Of a stretch of DNA of 64,000 bases, positions 35,976 to 44,383 are shown piece by piece. Position numbers and translations under genes: made by a program. Each line of letters opens with the position of its first letter. Positions within the stretch are counted from its first letter, which is position 1. A model generated the notes under the pieces. That model had not been told where the DNA came from and searched no databases. It was given only the letters and a program-made list of their open reading frames with translations. This stretch comes from CAVSUZ01 sp963791885 (GTDB taxonomy: Bacteria; Pseudomonadota; Alphaproteobacteria; Acetobacterales; Acetobacteraceae), in NCBI GenBank assembly GCA_963791885.1, contig CAWBUL010000006.1, positions 2,108,001 through 2,172,000 of the forward strand, read 5' to 3'.

Positions 35976-36710
35976 CTACGCCGCTGTCAGCGCACCCACC
36001 GCCGGACGGGCGCCCGGCATACTGACAGGACGATCCGGATCAGGTTCGCGGATCATGTAACCACGACCCCAAACCGTGCCGATCATGTTCTCCGCCCCGG
36101 CCTGCTGCAGCTTCTTGCGCAGCTTGCAGACGAAAACATCGATGATCTTCACCTCCGGTTCGTCGATGCCGCCGTAGAGATGGTTCAGAAACGCCTCCTT
36201 GGTCAGCACCATGCCCTTGCGCAGCACCATCAGTTCCAGGATGGCGTATTCCTTGCCCGTCAGATGCACCTGCTTGGTGCTGACGAAGACTTCCTTGCTG
36301 TCCAGGTCCAGTTGCAGCGGCCCGACATGCAGCTTCGGCTGGCTGAAGCCCTTGCTGCGGCGGATGACCGCCTGCACACGCGCCAGAAGCTCTGACTTGT
36401 CGAACGGCTTGGTCATGAAATCGTCGGCGCCGAGGCCCAGCGCCTTCACCTTCGCCTGCGGCTGCGTCAATCCCGATAGAACCAGAACCGGCGTGCGGTT
36501 TCGGCTCAGCCGCATCCGCCGGATCACCTCATATCCGTCGATGTCCGGCAGCATCAGATCGAGCACCATGATGTCGTAATCGTAGTGACGCAGAATCTCC
36601 AACGCTTCCTCTCCCGTATCGGAGTGATCAACGATGGCGTTTGCGCCCTTGAAGATCAGCGTAGTGCCGCGAGCGGAGGTCAGATCATCTTCAACGAGCA
36701 ATACACGCAT
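35976..36710 (-). CDS. ctrA: Cell-cycle response regulator CtrA
   Basis: The ATG at 36710 gives MRVLLVEDDLTSARG and 244 aa. The receiver domain has the acidic pair in VEDD, the phospho-acceptor Asp51 in MVLDLMLPDIDGYEV and Lys in FMTKPFDKSEL. The OmpR-type winged helix has VHLTGKEYAILELMVLRKG and FLNHLYGGIDEPEVKIIDVF, almost the wording of Caulobacter CtrA. In alphaproteobacteria CtrA is switched on by the CckA-ChpT relay and controls cell-cycle and flagellar genes. The neighbouring divergent fliI-fliJ pair fits that role. The frame extends to 36971 but the extension is not CtrA-like. Confidence 0.95.
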   Translation of the reverse strand: MRVLLVEDDLTSARGTTLIFKGANAIVDHSDTGEEALEILRHYDYDIMVLDLMLPDIDGYEVIRRMRLSRNRTPVLVLSGLTQPQAKVKALGLGADDFMTKPFDKSELLARVQAVIRRSKGFSQPKLHVGPLQLDLDSKEVFVSTKQVHLTGKEYAILELMVLRKGMVLTKEAFLNHLYGGIDEPEVKIIDVFVCKLRKKLQQAGAENMIGTVWGRGYMIREPDPDRPVSMPGARPAVGALTAA

Positions 36711-36882
36711 TGTTGTGTGCCCCGGGGTGAAGAGAACGTTTCGATTATCTACCACCATAGCGTGTGTTTGGCCACATGTTTTCACCAAAAAAGATGTAAT
36801 GCCGCGGCATGAAACGAATAAATCACCCATATGTGTCTCATATTTTGCGAATGATGTATCATAGTTGTCCGATAGTATTGAT
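36711..36882. promoter_or_regulatory. AT-rich divergent regulatory region, ctrA/fliI
   Basis: This 172-bp gap is markedly richer in A+T than the rest of the window and must carry the ctrA and fliI promoters. I looked for CtrA boxes (TTAA-N7-TTAA) and GANTC methylation sites and found no clear example. Confidence 0.5.
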
Positions 36883-38244
36883 ATGAGATGCGAGGGGGTC
36901 GCGTACCGGGCGCGCCTTGCGGCCCAACGCCTGCGTGCCGAACCGGCGCTGGCAGCGATCGGCAGTGTCACCGGGGTATCGGGCCTTGGGCTCGAGATCG
37001 CCGGTCTCGGCTATCACACCCGTGTCGGTGACAGGCTGGTGATCCGGACGGAGCAGGGGGATCAGCCGGCGGAAATCATTGGCTTTAAAGGCGGGGCCGC
37101 GCAGGTCATGCCACTGGGATCGGTTCACGGTGTCGGGCCACGGGCGCGCGCCTTCGCCCATATCAATTCCCGGCTCGCAAGTTCGACCCTCGCACCCTCC
37201 GACGCCTGGCTTGGCCGCATTCTTGATCCCCTCGGGCGCCCGGCGGATCAACGGCCGGCGCCCCGGCCGGGAGCTCGCGCCTATTCGGTCCAGGCGCGGC
37301 CTCCACCCGCGGTTGGCCGGGCTCGATTGGGTGGGTTCCTCGATCTGGGCGTGCGCGCGCTGACCTGTTTCGCGCCGTGCCGGGCGGGGCAGCGCCTGGG
37401 CCTCATGGCCGGCTCAGGCATCGGCAAATCTTCCCTGCTCGGCATGCTGACCCGGGGTGCCCGGTGCGACGTCACGGTGGTGGGCCTCATCGGGGAACGC
37501 GGGCGGGAGGTACGGGAGTTCGTTGAGGACGATTTGGGCCTGGCCGGCATGGCGCGGACGACCATGATCGTCGCGACCTCCGACGCGCCGCCCCTGCTGA
37601 GGCGAGAGGCGGCGTATGCCGCCATGACCGCCGCCGAATACTTCCGCGACCAAGGCGCCTCTGTCCTGCTCTTGATGGACAGCCTGACCCGGTTCTGCCT
37701 GGCGCTACGGGAAATCGGCCTCTCGGCAGGAGAGCCCCCGGCTACGCGCGGCTATCCGCCGAGCGTCTTCGCCGAGCTTCCGCGGTTGCTGGAGCGCGCG
37801 GGGCCAGCCGCCGAAGGCTGCGCCGGTAGTATCACCGGCCTGTTCACGGTGCTGGTCGAAGGGGATGACCACAACGAGCCGATCGCCGATGCGGTGCGGG
37901 GCATCCTGGACGGACATGTTATCCTCGACCGCCGGATCGCCGAGGGCGGGCGCTATCCGGCAATCGACGTCTTACGTTCGCTCTCGCGTGCCGCCACGGG
38001 CTGCCATGCGCCGGAGCGCGAGGCGATGGCGCTGCGGGCGCGCAAGGTGTTGGCTCTCTACCAAGACATGGCGGACATGGTGCGCCTTGGGGCGTACAAG
38101 CCCGGCTCCGATCCCGCGGTGGACGAGGCAATCGTGATCGCCCCCCAGATCGAGGAAGTACTGCGTCAGCGCCGGAATGAGCTGAGCGATGCGGACGCCA
38201 GCTTCGTTGCCCTTAAATCCGCATTGGCCGGAGGTGCGTCATGA
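36883..38244 (+). CDS. fliI: Flagellum-specific ATP synthase FliI
   Basis: FliI is the ATPase of the flagellar type III export apparatus. From ATG 36883 (TTG 36865 is the alternative) it is 453 aa. The Walker A is AGSGIGKSSLLGMLTRG (about 178-194), then VVGLIGERGREVREFVED, and Walker B VLLLMDSLTRFCLALREIG (about 262-280). GYPPSVFAELPRLLERAG and GSITGLFTVLVEGDDHNEP are family motifs. Neither start has a clear ribosome-binding site. It overlaps fliJ by 4 nt; fliH and the export gate genes are not in this window. Confidence 0.95.
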   Translation: MRCEGVAYRARLAAQRLRAEPALAAIGSVTGVSGLGLEIAGLGYHTRVGDRLVIRTEQGDQPAEIIGFKGGAAQVMPLGSVHGVGPRARAFAHINSRLASSTLAPSDAWLGRILDPLGRPADQRPAPRPGARAYSVQARPPPAVGRARLGGFLDLGVRALTCFAPCRAGQRLGLMAGSGIGKSSLLGMLTRGARCDVTVVGLIGERGREVREFVEDDLGLAGMARTTMIVATSDAPPLLRREAAYAAMTAAEYFRDQGASVLLLMDSLTRFCLALREIGLSAGEPPATRGYPPSVFAELPRLLERAGPAAEGCAGSITGLFTVLVEGDDHNEPIADAVRGILDGHVILDRRIAEGGRYPAIDVLRSLSRAATGCHAPEREAMALRARKVLALYQDMADMVRLGAYKPGSDPAVDEAIVIAPQIEEVLRQRRNELSDADASFVALKSALAGGAS

Positions 38245-38657
38245 AACCCGACAGCCTTCAGCAGCTGGCGCGCGTGCGCCGGGTCACCCTCGACCAGGCC
38301 CTGCAATCCCTGGCGGACACGCTCCGGCGCGACGCCGAAGCTGAGCAAGCGGTGCAGGCGATCGAGGCGGCGATCGTGCGGGAAACCGAACGCGCGGGCG
38401 AGCTCGACGCCAGTGATGCGGTGGTGGAAGCATTCGGGACCTGGTTCACGCGGGTGCGTAAGGAGCTGCAACAGGCAATGGCCGGTCATGAGCGTGCGAA
38501 AGCGGAAACCACGCGTGCCCGCGCGCTGGTCGCGGCGGCCCAGTCGGCGCTGGAGGCTGTCGCGACGGAGCAGGCGCGCCGTAGTGAGGCGGCTTTGCAG
38601 CAGGAGCAACGCCGCGAGCAGCACGAACTGGATGAGCTGGCCAGCCGCAATCGATGA
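38241..38657 (+). CDS. fliJ: FliJ-like flagellar export chaperone
   Basis: The 138-aa protein is almost wholly helical, a long heptad-rich coiled coil (LADTLRRDAEAEQAVQAIEA to EQARRSEAALQQEQRREQHE), as in FliJ, which inserts into the FliI hexamer and contacts FlhA. Sequence similarity within the family is weak, so the call rests on size, coiled-coil form and the 4-nt overlap with fliI. Confidence 0.8.
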   Translation: MKPDSLQQLARVRRVTLDQALQSLADTLRRDAEAEQAVQAIEAAIVRETERAGELDASDAVVEAFGTWFTRVRKELQQAMAGHERAKAETTRARALVAAAQSALEAVATEQARRSEAALQQEQRREQHELDELASRNR

Positions 38658-38721
38658 AAATGTGGCGGCACAGAAGCTTCTGTGCTGAATACCGCCGCCT
38701 TTAAGATCGGGGAAAGATCGC

Positions 38722-40036
38722 GTGCGCATTGCGATGATTGGAGGCGGCTATGTCGGCCTGGTCTCCGGAGCCTGTTTCGCTGAATTCGGCACTGAAGTCA
38801 CTGTGGTGGAGACCGATCCCTCACGGCTATCGGCGCTGCAGGCGGGGCGCTTGCCGATTTACGAGCCCGGCCTGGATCGCCTGGTCGCCGAGAACGTGCA
38901 CGCCGCACGCCTGAGGTTCACGGGCGATCTGAAAGCGGCACTGCTGGGTGTCGCCGCGGTGTTCATCGCGGTGGGCACGCCGACGCGGCGCGGCGATGGT
39001 CACGCCGATCTGTCCTATGTCTATGCGGCCGCCAAACAGGTCGCCGAGGCGCTCGAAAGCTATGCGGTGGTCGTGACCAAATCCACGGTCCCAGTGGGTA
39101 CCGGCCGCCGTATTGCGGAGATTATGCGTCAGACCCGTCCGGACCTGGAATTCGACGTCGTGTCCAACCCCGAATTCCTGCGCGAAGGTAGCGCCATCGG
39201 TGATTTCATGCGCCCCGATCGCGTGGTGATCGGCGCGGAGAGCGAGCGTGCGCGTCAGGTGCTGCAAACGTTGTACCGGCCGCTCTACCTGATCGAAGCG
39301 CCGATCGTGTTCACTGGGATTGAGACGGCAGAACTTACAAAATATGCGGCGAACGCGTTCCTCGCGATGAAGGTGACCTTCATCAATGAAATGGCCGATC
39401 TGTGTGAGAAGGCGGGTGCGGACGTGCACGATGTGGCGCGCGGGATTGGGCTTGATGGGCGGATTGGGCGCAAGTTCCTGCATCCCGGTCCCGGCTTCGG
39501 CGGCTCCTGCTTTCCCAAGGATACGCTGGCGCTGATGCGGATCGCGCAGGATTTCGGCACGCCGTCCCGTCTGGTGGAGTCAGTCGTCGCGGTCAACGAC
39601 GCGCGTAAATCGAGTATGGCCATGCGGGTGATCCACGCCGCCGGGGGCAGCGTGCGGGGCAAGACAATCGCGGTGCTCGGGCTGACGTTCAAGCCGGAAA
39701 CCGATGATATGCGGGAATCGCCGTCGCTGCCGATTGTCTGGCGACTGATCGAGGATGGTGCACAGGTGCGGGCTTTTGATCCGGAGGGCATGGAGCAAGC
39801 TAAGGGAATGCTGCCGAGAGAGGTCGTGTACCTGTGCGGATGCACTCGACGCAGCAGCAGGCGCGGATCTGCTCGTCCTCATAACCGAATGGAACGAGTT
39901 TCGTGCCTTGGGCGCGGACCGTTTGGCGCAGGCGATGCGCGGGCGTGTGATCGTTGATCTTCGCAATGTTTATGATCCGGCCGCGCTGCGCACCGCAGGT
40001 TTTGAATACCACTGCATCGGTCGGCCAGCCCAATAA
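38722..40036 (+). pseudogene. ugd: UDP-glucose 6-dehydrogenase, frameshifted near C-terminus
   Basis: The first frame gives MRIAMIGGGYVGLVSGACFA (NAD-binding), AVFIAVGTPTRRGDGHADLS, and GPGFGGSCFPKDTLALM with the catalytic Cys (about 258). The UDP-binding C-terminal domain starts with VLGLTFKPETDDMRESPS. At 39831 the frame breaks: GTGTACCTGTGCG should read TAC-TGT-GCG, and the next frame continues CADALDAAAGADLLVLITEW and VIVDLRNVYDPAALR to the stop at 40036. One extra C explains it; corrected length is about 437 aa. It would supply UDP-glucuronate for polysaccharides, matching the adjacent glycosyltransferase. Confidence 0.88.
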
Positions 40037-40070
40037 GGCTTAATTAGCAATTGTCAGGCATGCTTCGTCG

Positions 40071-41010
40071 ATGGGGAACGCAGCATGCTTGACTGTCTGC
40101 GTTTGTACGCACAACCGGCCGGATTGTCTTGCGGCGTGTCTCGCCGGCCTCGCGTCTCAAACGCTCCGCGCTGACACGTTCGAAATTCTCGTGATCGACA
40201 GCGGCTCTACACCCGAGAATGCCATGGCATTGCGGAGGCATGTAGCTGGAGTGGCAAACGCGCGGCCGTTGCGGATCGACGAACCCGGCCTATGCCGGGC
40301 ACGCAATCTCGGGGCGCGGGAGGCGCGGGCGGACTACATCGCCTATATTGACGACGACGCGGTCCCGGAGCCCAGCTGGGCGCAAAGCATCGTTGATGCG
40401 ATCGATGAGGCGCGGCATCCCGGCTTGCTGTCTGGCCGCATTCTGCCTGCGTGGGAGATCCCCTTGCCCGCTTGGTGGCCCGAGCGATTGCGCGGTGTGC
40501 TGTCGATCAATGAGGCCGAGGGGCGCGGCCCGTTCGGATCACCGGACTTGCCGCAGAGATTAGAGCCATGCGGGGCTAACCTGATCGTGCATGTGTCAAG
40601 TCTATTGACGCTTGGCGGTTTCTGGACGCAGGGCCGGTGCGGCAACACGCTACTCTCTGACGACGAGGTGCAGCTTTGCCACGCGCATGCGCGAGGTTGG
40701 GCTGTCGACGTGGTATGATTCGCGGATCGTGGTGCACCATCACGTGCCGGCCGGACGCCTCACACCCCGGTGGCTGCTTGCTCGCATGTACTGGCAGGGC
40801 ATCTCGGCGGTGATCACGCGGCGGCTGCTGGACCGGAAGCATGAGATCTGGGCGGAGTTACCGCGCCGGATCGCAGTCGCGCTGCTGTTCGCACCGCTCT
40901 GGATTGTGCCCCGAACCACGCCGTGGCTGATCGCGCTGCGCTGGCGCGCGGCCTATGCGATGGGATTCATCCGCGCTGCCGTGCGTTGGCGCGTGTCGGA
41001 TCTGGTCTGA
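40071..41010 (+). pseudogene. Family 2 glycosyltransferase, frameshifted
   Basis: The first frame has LTVCVCTHNRPDCLAACLAG, ILVIDSGSTPENAMALRRH and YIAYIDDDAVPEPSWAQSI (the DxD region), the GT-A fold of family 2, up to LSDDEVQLCHA. The frame then breaks at GCGCATGCGCG. With C40686 taken as extra, the next frame continues MREVGLSTWYDSRIVVHHHV and a hydrophobic C-terminal segment to 41010. The corrected product is about 312 aa. Substrate unknown; UDP-glucuronate from the preceding gene is a reasonable guess. Confidence 0.8.
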
Positions 41011-41013
41011 TCG

Positions 41014-41844
41014 TCACACGGTGAACTGCTCGGCGATGATGCGTTCTGACAAGCCCTGATCGGGGTCGAACAGCACCGTCACGCTGACGGACCGATCTTC
41101 ACAGACGGACACTGACACAACGTCGCGCACCTCGGTCGAATCGGCGACCGCTGAGACGGGGCGCTTGTCGGCCTCAAGGATATCGAACACCACGTCGGCC
41201 GTGCTCGGCAGCAGCGCGCCGCGCCACCGGCGGGGGCGGAAGGCGCTGATCGGCGTCATCGGCAGCAGGTTGGCCGAAAGCGGCACGATCGGTCCGTGGG
41301 CCGAGAGATTGTAGGCTGTGGAACCGGCGGGCGTGGAGATCAGCACGCCGTCGCAGATCAACTCCGGCAGGCGCACCCGACCATCGACGGTGATGCGGAT
41401 CTTGGCCGCCTGCGCGAGCTGGCGGAGCAGGCTGACCTCGTTGAAGGCGAGTGCCTCGGTGGAGCCGTTGTAGGCGCGGCGGGCCCGCATGCGCAGCGGA
41501 TGCAGCACCGCTTCCTGCGCGACGGCCAGGCGCTCCAGCAGCGCGTCTTCGCGGTAGGGGTTCATCAGGAAGCCGACGGATCCGCAGTTCATGCCGTAGA
41601 CCGGCTTGGCGAGGCGCAGCACCCGATGTAGCGTCTGCAGCATGAAGCCGTCGCCGCCGAGCGGGACGATGACGTCGGCGTCTTCCAGATTGCAATCGCC
41701 ATAGAGGGCGCACAGGCGCTGGCACGCGGTCAGGGCCGCCTCGGTCGGCGCGGCGGCGAACGTGACATGACCGGGCCGTATGGTCCGGCCGGGCACCATC
41801 TGCAGCGGCCCTTGGGATGGTGTGGTGACGAGGGGAAGGTTCAA
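41014..41844 (-). CDS. nadK: NAD kinase
   Basis: NAD kinase makes NADP from NAD and ATP. The 276-aa protein has DADVIVPLGGDGFMLQTLHR with the GGDG motif (about 61-66), YGMNCGSVGFLMNPYR, and CDGVLISTPAGSTAYNLSAH in the C-terminal domain. The N-terminal subdomain is short, usual for alphaproteobacterial forms of about 255-280 aa. It overlaps the nitrilase-family gene by 4 nt (ATGA). Confidence 0.95.
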   Translation of the reverse strand: MNLPLVTTPSQGPLQMVPGRTIRPGHVTFAAAPTEAALTACQRLCALYGDCNLEDADVIVPLGGDGFMLQTLHRVLRLAKPVYGMNCGSVGFLMNPYREDALLERLAVAQEAVLHPLRMRARRAYNGSTEALAFNEVSLLRQLAQAAKIRITVDGRVRLPELICDGVLISTPAGSTAYNLSAHGPIVPLSANLLPMTPISAFRPRRWRGALLPSTADVVFDILEADKRPVSAVADSTEVRDVVSVSVCEDRSVSVTVLFDPDQGLSERIIAEQFTV

Positions 41845-42683
41845 GCGAGCTTCCGGTGTTCCAGCACGGGCATGTCGCGGCGCACCCGCTCGGTCACGGC
41901 CGGGTCGATCCGGGCGGTGGCCCAGCCAATGCCGTCAGACACTTTTGCGGTGATATGGCCCCAGGGATCGCAGACCAGCGAATGGCCGAAGGTGTAGCGT
42001 GGCTCGTTGGTCTTGCCCTCCAGGTGCTTGCCCCAGGTCGCGGCGGCGGCGAACCAGCACTGGGTCTCAATGGCGCGGGCGCGGATCAGCGCCTCCCAAT
42101 GGTCCCTGCCGGTCTGCAGGGTGAAGGCGGAGGGCAGGAACACGACTTCGGCGCCGGCGCGGCGAAGCTGCAGGAACAGTTCGGGGAAGCGCACGTCGTA
42201 GCAGATGGCGAGGCCCAGCTTCATGCCGTCTGCCTCACATGTGACGACCTGATCGCCCGAGCCGTAGGTGCTGCTCTCGCGATAGCCGGTTCCATCGGGT
42301 GAGACGATGTCGAACAGGTGAATCTTGCGGTAACGTGCGATCTCATCCCCGTCGGGGCCGAATACGACGGTGGTGTTGAACAGCTTGTCCCCGGCACGCT
42401 CCGCGATGGAACCACCATGTACGTGGATGCCGTGTTCTCGGGCCGCGTTGCGGAGGAACTCGTAGGCGGGACCGCCCGATTGGTTGCTGCCTGAGGGTGG
42501 GAGTTCTTCAGCCTGGGCGAACTTGTTGTCCCGCGTGCCGCCGAGGCAGCTCCACATTTCAGGCAGGGTGACGAGATCGGGCCGATCCTCGGCGACGGCG
42601 CCGTCGATCAGCTTGCGGGCCTGCGCGATGTTGTCCGGCTTGTCGGACCCGGGGTTCATCTGGACCACGGTGATGCGGGGCAT
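41841..42683 (-). CDS. Carbon-nitrogen hydrolase (Nit1/NIT2-like)
   Basis: From ATG 42683 (MPRITVVQMNPGSDKPDN) it is 280 aa; the frame is open upstream into hairpin repeat C but that part is not coding. The Glu-Lys-Cys triad is visible in VTLPEMWSCLGG, YRKIHLFDIVSPDG and LAICYDVRFPELF. GKHLEGKTNEPRYTFGHSLV and the overall length suit the deaminated-glutathione amidase/omega-amidase branch. It precedes nadK on the minus strand. Confidence 0.88.
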   Translation of the reverse strand: MPRITVVQMNPGSDKPDNIAQARKLIDGAVAEDRPDLVTLPEMWSCLGGTRDNKFAQAEELPPSGSNQSGGPAYEFLRNAAREHGIHVHGGSIAERAGDKLFNTTVVFGPDGDEIARYRKIHLFDIVSPDGTGYRESSTYGSGDQVVTCEADGMKLGLAICYDVRFPELFLQLRRAGAEVVFLPSAFTLQTGRDHWEALIRARAIETQCWFAAAATWGKHLEGKTNEPRYTFGHSLVCDPWGHITAKVSDGIGWATARIDPAVTERVRRDMPVLEHRKLA

Positions 42684-42697
42684 GGGCGTCTTCCTTA

Positions 42698-42788
42698 TCT
42701 GACGTTCGGCCTCGCGCGATCCCGCTCCTGGATTATGTTGGGGAGCGGATTCACGCGCTCTGACGTCCCGCCTCGCGCGATCCTGCTC
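42698..42788. repeat. Stop-proximal hairpin repeat, copy C (one and a half units)
   Basis: A full unit, 42743-42788 (GAGCGGAT...ATCCTGCTC with inner CGCG/CGCG), lies 2 nt after the stop of the 42791 gene. A right-half unit (TCTGACGTTCGGCCTCGCGC, 42698-42717, on to CCCGCTCC) adjoins it towards the nitrilase-family start. They fill nearly all of the 107-bp gap between two minus-strand genes. Confidence 0.75.
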
Positions 42789-42790
42789 CA

Positions 42791-43198
42791 TCACCGCGGC
42801 CAGTCGAGGCGGGGCTCGGTGCGGGAGCGGCGCTGCGGCTGAGCCGGAGCGGACTGATCAGCGCGACGAGGCCGATCGGATTCGTCCATCTGATGGATGG
42901 GCGGCGGGATCGGCGGGCGACGAATGATGCGTTCCTGCGGCGGTGGGGGAGGCGCGGGCGGGGTATAGACCTCGTCAAAGTCCACGGCCTGGACGCTTTC
43001 GGGCGTGCGCAGCACCAGGGTCCGCAGGTCCGCGTGGATCTCGTCGAGCCGCGCTTCGAGCCCGTCGATGCGGGATTTGACGCCGATCACACTGAACGGG
43101 ACGAGCAGGAAGGCGAGCAGCCAGAGGAGGATAGGGATGAGGATGACAAGCGGAACCCACCAGGGCAGCCAGGTGGGAAGGTCGAAGGGCAGGTTCAT
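42791..43198 (-). CDS. Hypothetical single-helix membrane protein, Pro-rich tail
   Basis: I do not recognise a family. The 135-aa protein has one strong helix, WWVPLVILIPILLWLLAFLL (about 13-32). A predicted amphipathic helix SRIDGLEARLDEIHADLRTL follows, then a Pro-rich, basic cytoplasmic tail (PPAPPPPPQERIIRRPPIPP). The form suggests a small membrane scaffold or adaptor (inference). It ends next to hairpin repeat C. Confidence 0.65.
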   Translation of the reverse strand: MNLPFDLPTWLPWWVPLVILIPILLWLLAFLLVPFSVIGVKSRIDGLEARLDEIHADLRTLVLRTPESVQAVDFDEVYTPPAPPPPPQERIIRRPPIPPPIHQMDESDRPRRADQSAPAQPQRRSRTEPRLDWPR

Positions 43199-43266
43199 GA
43201 GGGGAAGCTAGACCATTCGCACCGTCCGTGCGAAGGCAGGCGCCCTTTGTGCTTTGGACGTTACGA

Positions 43267-44382
43267 ATGCTGCTGTTGATTCCCGGACCTGTCGCCACGC
43301 GGCCTGAAGTGCGTGCGGCGATGACTGTGGATATCGCGCCGTGGGACGATGATACACGGCCCTTTTATGTCTCGCTTCGCCATCGGGTGCTGGCGATCGC
43401 CGGCGGCGTGGAGGGCGAGCATATTACTCTGCCGTTGCAGGGCTGCGGCCATTTCATCGCCGAAGCGGCAATCCGCACCTTCATCCCGTTGGGCGGCCGG
43501 CTGCTGATCCCAGCCACCGGGGCGTATTCGGATCGCATGACGCGGCTGGCGCGAGAGGCGGGGCGGGTGCCGGTGCCGCTGGCGATCGACACGCAGCGGC
43601 CGGCCTCGCCCGAGGCGATCGTCGCGGCACTGGAGGTCGATCCGTCGATCACGCATCTCGGGATGGTGTACAGTGAAACCGGTTCCGGCGTGGTGCACGA
43701 TGTTCCCGCGATTTGCCGCGCGGTGGCTCCGCTGGGACGAAGGGTGATTGTGGACGCGGTCTCTGCTTTCGGGGCGCTGCCTTTCGATCTGTCGCAGCAT
43801 CCGGAGGTCGATGCGATCGTCTTTACGGCGAACAAGTGTTTGGAGGCGCTGCCGGGCGTGGCCTTCGCGGTCTGCCCCATCACGCGGCTGGCGGAGTGCG
43901 GGGGCAACGCGGGAAGCTGGTCGTTCGATCTGACCGACATCTACACTCATACGCAGCGCTATCAGGAAGGGAGCGCGCGGTTCACGCCGCCTTCGCAGGT
44001 GCTGAACGCATTCGGCGTGGCGCTCGATTTGTTCGAGGCGGAAGGCGGACAGCCCGCGCGGCTGGCGCGCTATACGGCGAATATGCGCACGCTGTACGAC
44101 GGGATGGTGGGCCTGGGACTCGTGCCGTATCTGGCGCGGGAGGCGCAGGGTCCGATCATCGTCAACATCCATGCCCCGGCCGATCCCGCCTGGGACCTCA
44201 AGCAGTTCGTGGAGCTGTTGAAGGAGCGCGGCTACCTGATCAGCAATTTCTACAATACGGAGAAGCCGAGCTTCCGTGTCGGCTGCATCGGCGCGGTGAC
44301 GCCGGAGGATATGCGCGGCTTCACCCGCTCGGTCGATGCGGTGTTGCATGACATGGGGATCAGGCGGCGCGAGGCGGCGTGA
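43267..44382 (+). CDS. PLP-dependent aminotransferase (class V; serine-glyoxylate / aminoethylphosphonate type)
   Basis: From ATG 43267 (MLLLIPGPVATRPEVRAAM) it is 371 aa. GCGHFIAEAAIR, ETGSGVVHDVPAICRAV, VIVDAVSAFGALPFDLSQ (PLP Asp) and FTANKCLEALPGVAFAV, whose Lys should bind PLP, are the class V motifs. The N-terminus resembles PhnW (aminoethylphosphonate-pyruvate transaminase), but serine- or alanine-glyoxylate transaminases share it. The next gene, fhs, 1 nt away, favours a role in one-carbon/serine metabolism. Confidence 0.8.
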   Translation: MLLLIPGPVATRPEVRAAMTVDIAPWDDDTRPFYVSLRHRVLAIAGGVEGEHITLPLQGCGHFIAEAAIRTFIPLGGRLLIPATGAYSDRMTRLAREAGRVPVPLAIDTQRPASPEAIVAALEVDPSITHLGMVYSETGSGVVHDVPAICRAVAPLGRRVIVDAVSAFGALPFDLSQHPEVDAIVFTANKCLEALPGVAFAVCPITRLAECGGNAGSWSFDLTDIYTHTQRYQEGSARFTPPSQVLNAFGVALDLFEAEGGQPARLARYTANMRTLYDGMVGLGLVPYLAREAQGPIIVNIHAPADPAWDLKQFVELLKERGYLISNFYNTEKPSFRVGCIGAVTPEDMRGFTRSVDAVLHDMGIRRREAA

Positions 44383-44383
44383 G

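Noticed and set aside
39825..39840. Programmed +1 frameshift in the UDP-glucose dehydrogenase gene
   Set aside because: There is no slippery stop-codon context or downstream pseudoknot, and this family is not known to be recoded; an indel is simpler.
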